Shown here one piece after another: positions 24,001 to 31,242 of a stretch of DNA of 64,000 nt. The stretch covers positions 124,001 through 188,000 of the forward strand of contig NZ_JADWYS010000001.1 in assembly GCF_015831345.1 (NCBI RefSeq), in the 5' to 3' direction. The notes beneath the pieces were generated by a model, which ran no database searches, was not told where the DNA came from, and saw only the letters and a list, made by a program, of their open reading frames with translations. Numbering within the stretch: position 1 is the first letter of the stretch; each line of letters starts with the position of its first letter. The stretch comes from Caenimonas aquaedulcis (GTDB taxonomy: Bacteria; Pseudomonadota; Gammaproteobacteria; Burkholderiales; Burkholderiaceae_C). The position numbers and the translations under genes are program-made.

Positions 24001-24495
24001 GGCATCGATTTCGAGCACACGCTGCTCCATGTTCGCGATCCGCGCGACGCGATCCCGTCCATCGTCCTGGAAAACGGCATTGCGCGCTCTTTCGCATTCC
24101 GTCGCCAGCACATCCTTCGCGCGACAGGGGAGGACATTGCGCGGTACGACAGGCCGCTGGAGCGCGCCACGGCGTCTTACGTCCACTGGCACCGCATGGC
24201 ACTGGACCTGCAGCCCGAAGCCGTCATCCGGGTGGAAGACGCCGCCGAGGCGGTTCCCCGCTACCTGTCCGGCTGGTATGCGCGAGACACTTCCGGGGCA
24301 ACGCGGCAAACCGCGGGTGTCGTCGGGTACAACGCCACCCAGAACACGCGACGCTTCAGCCAGCCCAAACCCAAACCGGGCCGCGGCGACTGGCTTTCGA
24401 TGTCACCCGCCCTGGTCGAGGCGCTGGATGGACTCTGTGAACGGTTCGGGTACGTCCGGCCGTGGATGCACGATGCCGGGGCCGGGACGCCGTAG
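21016..24495 (+). CDS. TPR / GT-D glycosyltransferase-like / sulfotransferase-like fusion protein
   Basis: A cytoplasmic fusion of 1159 residues from ATG 21016 (an upstream frame to 20842 runs through the tRNA and is rejected). Residues about 1-600 are helical TPR-like repeats (ALEEQYLRDHPRDISAYRKTA type). About 630-910 carries LRIGDGEGH (Asp646, Glu648), matching the DxE motif of GT-D glycosyltransferases (DUF1792 type), and ends with a conserved GIAIDIGSL strand. About 940-1130 resembles a sulfotransferase: a PAPS-loop-like RIVGHPRCASGFM near 943 and HVRDPRDAIPS near 1006, in the 3'-phosphate-binding position. No signal peptide is present. It converges with the RTX gene. Domain calls are by eye; catalysis is inferred. 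Confidence 0.72.
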   Translation: MLSADDFEKRRATLVDAGRFRAARALEEQYLRDHPRDISAYRKTAETLAAMGNYAESVRQLELAIAIKPQVPGLRKALIVNLKRAGSRERAAAEQGLLDELLAVLERQRSGTREADASLAKARSAIGAGDWTDAFRLVHACEQQPESSRALMFRLHCLVHGWAAALRLEQNLVRELGLDAPSRLPLGLAMLGIRARLSLGLSREGLDLARGVADANPAEVQPRIQVANALAQLGNHAEAMTLRMGLWNDGEAAMLLPVIAGFVTLRDIEAGDAFLASAEGRGRCPDPVALGRARIALHRAKGEHDAAFEATLALEAHLDEAEYAKELARQACDSRRSDVLNTLLERLVGWAASASHRALYLKAGPQILRAHFACLLNAGAIRPSMQALEAEVLSPAGSNDIAGILLAQGEYRRCEAFLQAAVSRFPSIPGLWTKLLTALGLMDDQVALASARAQLKACMPPTVALDIMAGGSANAWDVGQLPELLEHALSSPNANLQERFFVSMRRLTFEPGQIAGAIETTVARSSALNASRLQFIMSYSRDRQLWDSSVTTPVPFSAFQESRRVSAAQIAASLARCVSGDAARELTPVGRRWMEDCIGFGRRIEAGADVALMQTADSFADCVALARVLIERIRLRQPTSALRIGDGEGHMLPAHPFVADRVDEDRAFIQNIWWGAGRLTHRRAERIEEDFRLALRRCDIIGVVPPWRYVRDTPTKGELIPQHRGIFNSLAYLAGSAERIPVATSAHFHHDLHIWNLWGEIFGAVRSVSWISCHDMSEYLRKARGVATRQRILIPPEQRWAGLFKTRAPGDSRPETLLDLHDDICAAISPLEGEVYLVAAGFLGKLYCDLVCRRGGIAIDIGSLADYWMGFATRDYRLDQEADVAISSTFVTGHDLPRTDTRERILGIPGAVRSTLDGRYNMATEEDAHAAASVPRHQRLLRIVGHPRCASGFMATLFSEHGLEIGHEVLLKDGISSWMSVVADLQYPFGESTLDGIDFEHTLLHVRDPRDAIPSIVLENGIARSFAFRRQHILRATGEDIARYDRPLERATASYVHWHRMALDLQPEAVIRVEDAAEAVPRYLSGWYARDTSGATRQTAGVVGYNATQNTRRFSQPKPKPGRGDWLSMSPALVEALDGLCERFGYVRPWMHDAGAGTP

Positions 24496-24506
24496 CTCCC
24501 GGCCCC
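24478..24506. terminator. GC-rich hairpin between the TPR fusion gene and the RTX gene
   Basis: GGGGCCGGGA (24478-24487) and TCCCGGCCCC (24497-24506) are perfect 10-bp arms with a 9-nt loop. The hairpin covers the TAG stop of the plus-strand gene and sits between two convergent genes. It could end transcription from both sides, but neither side has a run of T, so Rho-independent action is uncertain. Confidence 0.45.
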
Positions 24507-24509
24507 ATG

Positions 24510-27500
24510 TCACACGACGATGAAGTCGGTGGCATGCAGCTCGCTCACCGACACGCCGACGAGCTTGATTGTGTAGCCCGCGCCCAATTGGACGACCGCG
24601 CCGGTGGACGTATCCGTCGCGAGCGCCAACACGTCGGCGCCGCTCGCGAGGGAGAGGCCGTTGATGTCCGCCGCGACCTGGATGCGGTCGCCCTGGGCCA
24701 CGGCGAAGTCGACCACGGTGTCGTTGCCGCTCGCCGAACCGAACACGAAAGTGTCCGCGCCGCCGCCGCCGTTGAGCCTGTCGTTGCCGCCCAGGCCCAC
24801 GAGCGTGTCGTTGCCGCCCAGGCCCGCAAGGGAGTCGGGTCCGGCACCTCCGGTCAAGGTCTCGGCGCCCGTGGTACCCGTGAGGTTCAGACCCGGCGTG
24901 TTGTTGATGACCACGGTGCCGCCGGAGGCGCGCGAGAGGTTGCCTGCCGCATCGGTGGTGTAGAGCTTGTAGCTGCCGTCCGCGAGACCTGCCAGCGACA
25001 GGCTGGTGTCCGTCCCCGCCGAGGCGATCGGGGTGGTGTTCCAGCTGGCATCGGCGGCGCCGGTGATGCTGGCCAGGCTCGTGACCGTCACGGACGCATC
25101 GACCAGGTACGCGTTACCCGTTTCGCTGCTCCTGACGACGGCCGATCCGGTGTTGTCCAGCGCGGCGGAGGCGAGCGTGGCAGCGGGGGCTGTGCTGTCG
25201 ATGACGACGGAGCCCGTGGAGGCGGCCGACAGGTTGCCGGCGACGTCCGTGGTGTAGAGCTTGTAGGTTCCGCCGGCCAGGCCCGCGGCCGAGAGGGCCG
25301 TGTCGGTGTCGGCCGAGGCGATGGCCACCTTGTTCCAGCTGGCATTCGCGGCACCGGTGATGCTGGCCAGGCTGGTGACCACCACCGAGGTGTTGACGAG
25401 ATAAGCGCTGCCGGCTTCCGAGCTCTTCACGGTCACGGAACCCGTGTTCGCAATGGTTGCTGCAAGCAGCACGGCGGTGGGCCCGGTGTTGTCGACGGTC
25501 ACCGAGTTCGCGGAAGCGGCGGACAGGTTGCCGGCGGCGTCCGCCGTATAGAGTTTGTAGGTGCCTTCGACGAGCCCGGCGGCGGACAGCGCGGTGCCGG
25601 TGTTGGTTGCCGTGATGGGGACTGTGTTCCAGTTCGAATCCGCAGCCGCCGTGATGCTCGCGAGGCTGGTGACAGCGACCGAGGTGTTCACCAGATACGC
25701 GTTACCGACCTCGGTGCTTCTCACGGCCGCCGAGCCGTTCGAGGACACCGTGGCCGCAGTCAGGATGGCCAACGGTGCACGGTTGTCGATCACGACGAAG
25801 TCCGTCGAGGACGCGGACAGGTTGCCGGCGGCATCCGCGGTGAAGAGCTGGTAGCTGCCGTCGGCGAGACCGCTGGCCGACAACACCGTATCGCTGTCGG
25901 CCGTGGTGATGGCGACCTTGTTCCAGCTGGAATTGGGCGACGCGGTGATGCTGGCCACGCTGGTGACGGCCACGGACGTCTTGACCAGGTAGGCCGTTCC
26001 GGGTTCAGTGCTGCGAACGGTGACCGACCCGGTACTCGCAATGGAAGCCGGCGTCAGTGTCGCCGTGGGTTCGGTGCCGTCGACGGTGACGGACCCCGCC
26101 GACGCGGCCGACAGGTTGCCCGCGGCATCGGTGGTGTAGAGCTTGTAGCTGCCGTCGGCCAGTCCCGCCACGGGCAGCGCCGTGCCGGTGTTGGCCGCGG
26201 TGATGGCGACCGAGTTCCAGCTCGCGTCGGCTGCGCCGGTGATGCTGGCCAGGTTGGTGACCACCACCGAGCTGTCGACCAGGTAGGCGGTGCCCGGCTC
26301 GTTGCTCCTGGCCGTGGCCGAGCCGCTGCCGCCCAGGGTCGCGGTGGTCAGCGTGGCGGTCGGTGCATGGTTGTCGATCACGACCGAATCGATGGAGGCC
26401 GACGACAGGTTGCCGCCCCCGTCGACGGTGTACAGCTTGTACTCGCCGGCGGTGAGGCCCGTGGTGGCGAGCGGGGTATCGGCATTGGCGGCGCCGATCG
26501 CGACCTTGTTCCAGCTGGAACCGTTGGCACTCGTGATGCTGGCCAGGTCCGTCACGGCCACGGTCGTCTTCACGAGGTAGGCGGTGCCCTTCTCGGTGCT
26601 GCGCACATTCGCGAAGCCGGTGGCGGACAGCGTGGCAGGCGTCAGCGTCGCGGTCGGCGCCGTGTGCACCACGATCGAAGCGGTGTCGCCCAGCGACCCG
26701 TCGGCGCCGGGCGCGAGCAGCGTGAGGACCGCGTTGTTGCCCGCGGCGTCCCGGATCGTGGCGCCGTTGAGCGCCAGTGCCGAGGTACCGGTCACGTCCA
26801 GGTCGTTGGTGTCGTCGCTGGCCGCGACCGTGTAGGCGAAGGTCAGCGTATTCGTGCCGGAGCCGCTCACGTAGACCGCGGTGCGGTCGATCGCGCCCGT
26901 CTCCAGCCGCAGCGTGGGCACGCCGTGGGAGATGTCGACAGTCACGTTTTCCGAGAAATTGACCGACAGCGTGATGACGTCGCCGGCCGTGTAAGCGCCG
27001 TCGGCGCTCACGGAAACCAGCGGCGCGGTGAAGGTGCTGGCATTGAGGAAGAAATACGTGTGCCCGTTCTGCGCACCGACGAAGGCATCGAGCTGCCCGT
27101 CGCCGTTGATGTCCACGATGACCGGCTTGGCATGCGAGCCGACGCCGGTGAGGCCGTAGGGACTCGACACGGGCGCCGCGAACGCGGCGTCGGTCGCGGT
27201 GCCGGTGTTGAGCAGCAGGTAGGTGTCGCCGTACCCGATGCCGATGAACAGGTCGAGATCCCCGTCACCGTCGATGTCCGCGAAGGTCGGCGCCTCGTAG
27301 TATGCGCCCAGGCTGATGCCGAAGGGGTTGTTCCCCACATACTGGAATGACGGCAACGACGTCGTCCCCTGGTTGAGGAAGAAGCTGATCCCGCCGCCGT
27401 AGGCGCCGAGAAAGGCATCCAGGTCGCCATCGTTGTCGATGTCGGCAAATGTTTCGCTGGTGTTGTAGAAGACGCCTTGCAGGCCGAAGGGATTTCCCAC

Positions 27501-30500
27501 ACCAGGCTCGAAATTCGGCGCGCCTGCGGTGCCCGAATTGAGAAAGAAAACCGTGTTGCCGTAGGCTTCGCCGACGAAGGCATCGAGGTCGCCGTCGCCG
27601 TCGATGTCCGCGAAGCTGGGCGTCGAGCCGTAGTTGCCGACGCCGGTCAGGCCGAAGGGATTGGTCCAGTCCGCGGCGAAGTGGGGGCTGGTGGTGCTGC
27701 CGTCGTTCAGGAAGAAGTGCGTGTTGCCATAGAAGTCGCTGACGAAGGCGTCGAGGTCGCCGTCATGGTCGATGTCCGCGAACGTCGGGCTGGCAAGGGA
27801 TGGCACGTCGCCGAGGCCGAAGGCATTGTCGACCGGGCTGGAGAACCCCGGCACGCGCGGCACGCCCGCCGTCGGCGCCGTGCTGTCGAGCGTGACCGAA
27901 CCGGAGGCGACGGCCGACAGGTTGCCCGCCGCGTCGGCGGTGTAGAGCAGGTAGGTGCCGTCCACCAGGCCGGTCGCGGCGAGGTGGGTGTCCGTGTTCG
28001 CGGCGGTGATGGCCACCGCATTCCACTTCGCACCGTCGGCGCCCAGGATGCTGGACAGGTCGGACACGGCGATGTCCGCGCTCACCAGGTAGGCCGTGCC
28101 GGTATCGGTGCTCTGGACGGTGACCGAGGCGGAATTGTTGATGCTCGCGCTGGTCAGCGTGGCGGCCGGTCCCGTGTTGTCGATGGTGACGGATGCCGCG
28201 GAAGCGGCCGAGAGGTTGCCGGCGGCGTCCGTGGCATAGAGCTTGTAGCTGCCTTCGCCGAGGCCGCTGGTTGAGAGGTAGAGGTCGTAGTTCGCGGCGT
28301 AGATGGAGGTCTCGTTCCAGTCCGCGTCGGCGGCGCTGGTGATGCTGGCCAGGTCGGTCACGACGACGGAGCTGGCGACGAGGTAGGCCGTGCCGACTTC
28401 CGTGCTTTGCACATGCGCGTAGTCGTTGCCGGACAAGGTCCCCGCTTCCAGCGTGGCGCCGGGGGCCACGTTGTCGATCACCAGCGATGCCTCGTGGCCC
28501 AGCGAAAAGTCGGTGCCCGGTTCGGCCAGCGTGAGAAGCGCGTTGTTCCCGGCGGCGTCCTGGATGGTCGCGCCGTTCAGCTGGAACGCGGTGCTGCTGG
28601 TGACGTCCAGGTCGCCCGAGGCGTCGCCCGCCTGCACGGTGTAGGTGAAGGTCAGCGTGCTCGTGCCCGAGCCGCCGCTGTAGGTGGCGAATCGATCCGT
28701 GGCGCCGGTCTCCAGTTCCAGCCTCGGCGCGCCCCCGGTGGTGTCGACGATCACGTTCTCGGAAAAAGTCACCGTGATCGAGATGACGCTGCCGGCGCGG
28801 TAGCTGCCGTCGGGCGTGTTGCTGGCGACCGGGAGGATCGAGCCGCCGGTGCTGCGGAATTCCGTGATGTTGCCGTTGAAGGAACCGACGTAGACGTCCA
28901 GGTCGCCGTCGCCGTCGAGGTCCGCAAACGCGGGAGAGGCGTTGTAGCCCACGCTGCCCAGGCCGTATGCGTTGGTGATCGGCGCGGCAAACACAGCGTG
29001 GCTGGCCGTGCCGGTGTTGACGAACAGTTCCGTGGCGCCGCCGCCGTAGCCGACCAGGGCATCGAGGTCGCCGTCGCCGTCGAAGTCCCCGAAGGTCGGG
29101 GCGGCGTAGCTGCCGACATCTTCCAGGCCGAACGGATTGGTTGAAGGTGCGGCGAAGACAGGGGCACTGGCGGTGCCGGTGTTCTCGAAAAACAGCGTAT
29201 CGCCTGCCCCGTCGCCGACGAAAGCATCGAGGTCACCATCGCCGTCGATGTCCGCGAACGCCGGGGATGCGTAATAGCCCACATTCGCCAGGCCGAATGG
29301 GTTGGCGGTGGGCGCGTCGAACGCCGGGGCGGAGGCGGTGCCGGAATTGAGGAAGTATTGGGTATCGCCGTATCTGCCGCCGATGAAAGCGTCCAGGTCG
29401 CCATCGTTGTCGATGTCCGCAAAGCTGGGGCCAGACTGGTAGTCCGTCGTCGTCAGGCCGAAAGGATTGAAGCTGGTCGCGAGAAAGGACGGGGCGGAGG
29501 CCGTGCCTTCGTTCAGATAGAACTGGGTGTAGCCCGGGTACTTGCCCGCAAACGCGTCCAGGTCCCCGTCGTGGTCGATGTCGACGAACGTGAGCTTGAC
29601 CGCATTGCCCGTCCCGCCCAAGCCGTAGTTATTGATGATCGGCGAGGCGAACAGCAAGGGGCCCTGGGGCCCGGTGCCGTCGATGGTCACCGTCCCGGAG
29701 GACGGCGCCGACAGGTCGCCGAACGAATTGACCGCATACAGCTTGTAGCTGCCGTCGGCCAGGCCCGCCAGCGTCAGCGCCGTGTTGCTGTTGGCGGTGG
29801 CGATGGGCACCTGGTTCCAGTCGCCATCGGCCGCGCCCGTGATGCTCGCGAGGTCGGTCACGTGAACGGACGTCTTGACCAGGTAGGCGGTGCCGGTGTC
29901 GGTGCTCTGCACATTCACCGATCCGGTATTGGACAGGGCGGCCGTCGCGACCGTTGCCGTCGCCGACGTGTCGATCACGAGCGCCGCGTTGGCGCCGAGC
30001 GAGCCGTAGGCACCCGGCGCGGCCAGGGTCAGGATGGCGTTGTTGCCGGCGCCGTCCCTGATGGTGCCGCCGTTGAGCGTCAGTGCGGATGCGCTGCTGA
30101 AGTCCAGGTCCGCCGCCTTGTCGCCGGGCATCACCGTGTAGGTGAAGTTGAGCGTCCCGGTGCCGGAGCCGCTGCTGTAGGTGGCGACGCGGTCGATGGT
30201 GCCGGTCTCCAGCGCGAGCGTGGGCGTGCCGCCTGCGACGTTGACGATCACGGTTTCGGAGAAGGCGATGCTCAGCGTGATGACGCTGCCTGCGTGGTAG
30301 GTGCCGTTGGCCGTCGGTGTGGTGACGGGGGCGACGAAGGTGCCGGTGTTGAGAAACACCTCCGTGTCGCCGCTGAAATTGCCGATGAAGGCATCCAGGT
30401 CGCCGTCGCCGTCGATGTCCGCGAAGCTCGGGCTGGCCTGCTGGCCCACGCCGGACAGGCCGGAGCCGTTCGTCACGGGCGCGGCGAAAACCGGGGCCGT

Positions 30501-31220
30501 GGCGGTGCCGGTGTTGACGAACACCTGCGTGTTGCCATCGCTGCGCCCGATGAAGGCGTCCAGGTCGCCGTCGTGGTCGAAGTCCGCGAAGGCGGGATTG
30601 GACTTTCCACCGCCCCCGACGTTGACCAGCCCGTAGGGATTGTTCTGGGCCGCCGAGAAGGAGGGACTGCCGGCGGTTCCCGTGTTGAGGAACATCTTCG
30701 TGTTGCCGTCGCCGGTGCCGAAGAAGGCATCCATGTCGCCGTCGCCGTCGATGTCGGCGAAGGTCGGCGTGGCGTAGTCACCCACGTAGGCGAGGCCGAA
30801 GGGATTGCTCACCGGGGCGTCGAAGGGAAACACGGGCGCGGACGCCGTGCCCGTGTTCTGGAAGTACAGGATGTTGTCGAACGCAAGGCCGAGGAACGCA
30901 TCGAGATCGCCGTCGTTGTCGATGTCCACCAGGGCCGGGCTGCTATAGGCATTGGCGTTCGATGACGCCAGGCCCAGGCCGTAGGGATCGATGATCTCGG
31001 GGCCGAAGGCCGGGCTGGTCGCCGTGCCGTTGTTGAGGTACAGCAGGACCTTGCCCTGGTAGTACCGGCCGCTGTAGGCGTCCAGGTCGCCGTCGTGGTC
31101 GATGTCCGCGAAGGCGATGCTCGCGATCTGTCCCGTGTCGCTGATGCCGAAGGGGTTGGTCAGGGGGGCCGCGAAAACGAGTGTTCCGTGGGGGGCGGTG
31201 GTGTCTGGGGCTGCTGACAT
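24510..31220 (-). CDS. Giant RTX protein with FG-GAP, SwmB-like and Ig-like repeat cassettes
   Basis: A 2236-residue secreted repeat protein without a signal peptide. The start has AGGAGC at good spacing upstream of ATG 31220. Three cassettes follow: five FG-GAP/VCBS-type repeats (FADIDGDGDLDAF motif, Ca-binding-like), one SwmB-like module (ETGxxDRxAxYxSGSGT and DAAGNNA), then Ig-like modules of about 97 residues (GTAYLVxTSV and KLYTxDAAGNLSA): one, two and six copies in cassettes 1, 2 and 3. The tail (about residues 2110-2160) has RTX nonapeptides (GGNDTLVGLGGND), typical of type I secretion. No T1SS genes are in the window. Probably a surface adhesin. Confidence 0.88.
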   Translation of the reverse strand: MSAAPDTTAPHGTLVFAAPLTNPFGISDTGQIASIAFADIDHDGDLDAYSGRYYQGKVLLYLNNGTATSPAFGPEIIDPYGLGLASSNANAYSSPALVDIDNDGDLDAFLGLAFDNILYFQNTGTASAPVFPFDAPVSNPFGLAYVGDYATPTFADIDGDGDMDAFFGTGDGNTKMFLNTGTAGSPSFSAAQNNPYGLVNVGGGGKSNPAFADFDHDGDLDAFIGRSDGNTQVFVNTGTATAPVFAAPVTNGSGLSGVGQQASPSFADIDGDGDLDAFIGNFSGDTEVFLNTGTFVAPVTTPTANGTYHAGSVITLSIAFSETVIVNVAGGTPTLALETGTIDRVATYSSGSGTGTLNFTYTVMPGDKAADLDFSSASALTLNGGTIRDGAGNNAILTLAAPGAYGSLGANAALVIDTSATATVATAALSNTGSVNVQSTDTGTAYLVKTSVHVTDLASITGAADGDWNQVPIATANSNTALTLAGLADGSYKLYAVNSFGDLSAPSSGTVTIDGTGPQGPLLFASPIINNYGLGGTGNAVKLTFVDIDHDGDLDAFAGKYPGYTQFYLNEGTASAPSFLATSFNPFGLTTTDYQSGPSFADIDNDGDLDAFIGGRYGDTQYFLNSGTASAPAFDAPTANPFGLANVGYYASPAFADIDGDGDLDAFVGDGAGDTLFFENTGTASAPVFAAPSTNPFGLEDVGSYAAPTFGDFDGDGDLDALVGYGGGATELFVNTGTASHAVFAAPITNAYGLGSVGYNASPAFADLDGDGDLDVYVGSFNGNITEFRSTGGSILPVASNTPDGSYRAGSVISITVTFSENVIVDTTGGAPRLELETGATDRFATYSGGSGTSTLTFTYTVQAGDASGDLDVTSSTAFQLNGATIQDAAGNNALLTLAEPGTDFSLGHEASLVIDNVAPGATLEAGTLSGNDYAHVQSTEVGTAYLVASSVVVTDLASITSAADADWNETSIYAANYDLYLSTSGLGEGSYKLYATDAAGNLSAASAASVTIDNTGPAATLTSASINNSASVTVQSTDTGTAYLVSADIAVSDLSSILGADGAKWNAVAITAANTDTHLAATGLVDGTYLLYTADAAGNLSAVASGSVTLDSTAPTAGVPRVPGFSSPVDNAFGLGDVPSLASPTFADIDHDGDLDAFVSDFYGNTHFFLNDGSTTSPHFAADWTNPFGLTGVGNYGSTPSFADIDGDGDLDAFVGEAYGNTVFFLNSGTAGAPNFEPGVGNPFGLQGVFYNTSETFADIDNDGDLDAFLGAYGGGISFFLNQGTTSLPSFQYVGNNPFGISLGAYYEAPTFADIDGDGDLDLFIGIGYGDTYLLLNTGTATDAAFAAPVSSPYGLTGVGSHAKPVIVDINGDGQLDAFVGAQNGHTYFFLNASTFTAPLVSVSADGAYTAGDVITLSVNFSENVTVDISHGVPTLRLETGAIDRTAVYVSGSGTNTLTFAYTVAASDDTNDLDVTGTSALALNGATIRDAAGNNAVLTLLAPGADGSLGDTASIVVHTAPTATLTPATLSATGFANVRSTEKGTAYLVKTTVAVTDLASITSANGSSWNKVAIGAANADTPLATTGLTAGEYKLYTVDGGGNLSSASIDSVVIDNHAPTATLTTATLGGSGSATARSNEPGTAYLVDSSVVVTNLASITGAADASWNSVAITAANTGTALPVAGLADGSYKLYTTDAAGNLSAASAGSVTVDGTEPTATLTPASIASTGSVTVRSTEPGTAYLVKTSVAVTSVASITASPNSSWNKVAITTADSDTVLSASGLADGSYQLFTADAAGNLSASSTDFVVIDNRAPLAILTAATVSSNGSAAVRSTEVGNAYLVNTSVAVTSLASITAAADSNWNTVPITATNTGTALSAAGLVEGTYKLYTADAAGNLSAASANSVTVDNTGPTAVLLAATIANTGSVTVKSSEAGSAYLVNTSVVVTSLASITGAANASWNKVAIASADTDTALSAAGLAGGTYKLYTTDVAGNLSAASTGSVVIDSTAPAATLASAALDNTGSAVVRSSETGNAYLVDASVTVTSLASITGAADASWNTTPIASAGTDTSLSLAGLADGSYKLYTTDAAGNLSRASGGTVVINNTPGLNLTGTTGAETLTGGAGPDSLAGLGGNDTLVGLGGNDRLNGGGGADTFVFGSASGNDTVVDFAVAQGDRIQVAADINGLSLASGADVLALATDTSTGAVVQLGAGYTIKLVGVSVSELHATDFIVV
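24900..26670 (-). repeat. Six tandem Ig-like module repeats inside the RTX gene
   Basis: Six near-identical coding units of about 290 bp encode the Ig-like modules of cassette 3. Each contains the same AYLV, ASIT, SWN and KLYT-DAAGNLS marks in the same order. Codon-level similarity is high enough that unit gain or loss by recombination is plausible. Confidence 0.8.
27020..27860 (-). repeat. FG-GAP block of cassette 3 (five repeats)
   Basis: Five tandem repeats of about 165 bp, each with an ADIDGDGDLDAF-type motif and a shared LNTGTA-type spacer. Blocks of the same layout lie at about 28830-29670 and 30330-31190. These are protein-coding repeats, not an intergenic array. Confidence 0.75.
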
Positions 31221-31242
31221 GGCGATGTGCTCCTGATCGTTA

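Noticed and set aside
24462..27350. Long plus-strand frame across the RTX gene
   Set aside because: Periodic Gly/Val/Asp content is a mirror of the coding repeats on the minus strand.
24900..31190. Repeat array that might be taken as CRISPR or a satellite
   Set aside because: The units are 165-290 bp, in frame, and encode FG-GAP and Ig-like modules; there are no short conserved repeats with unique spacers.
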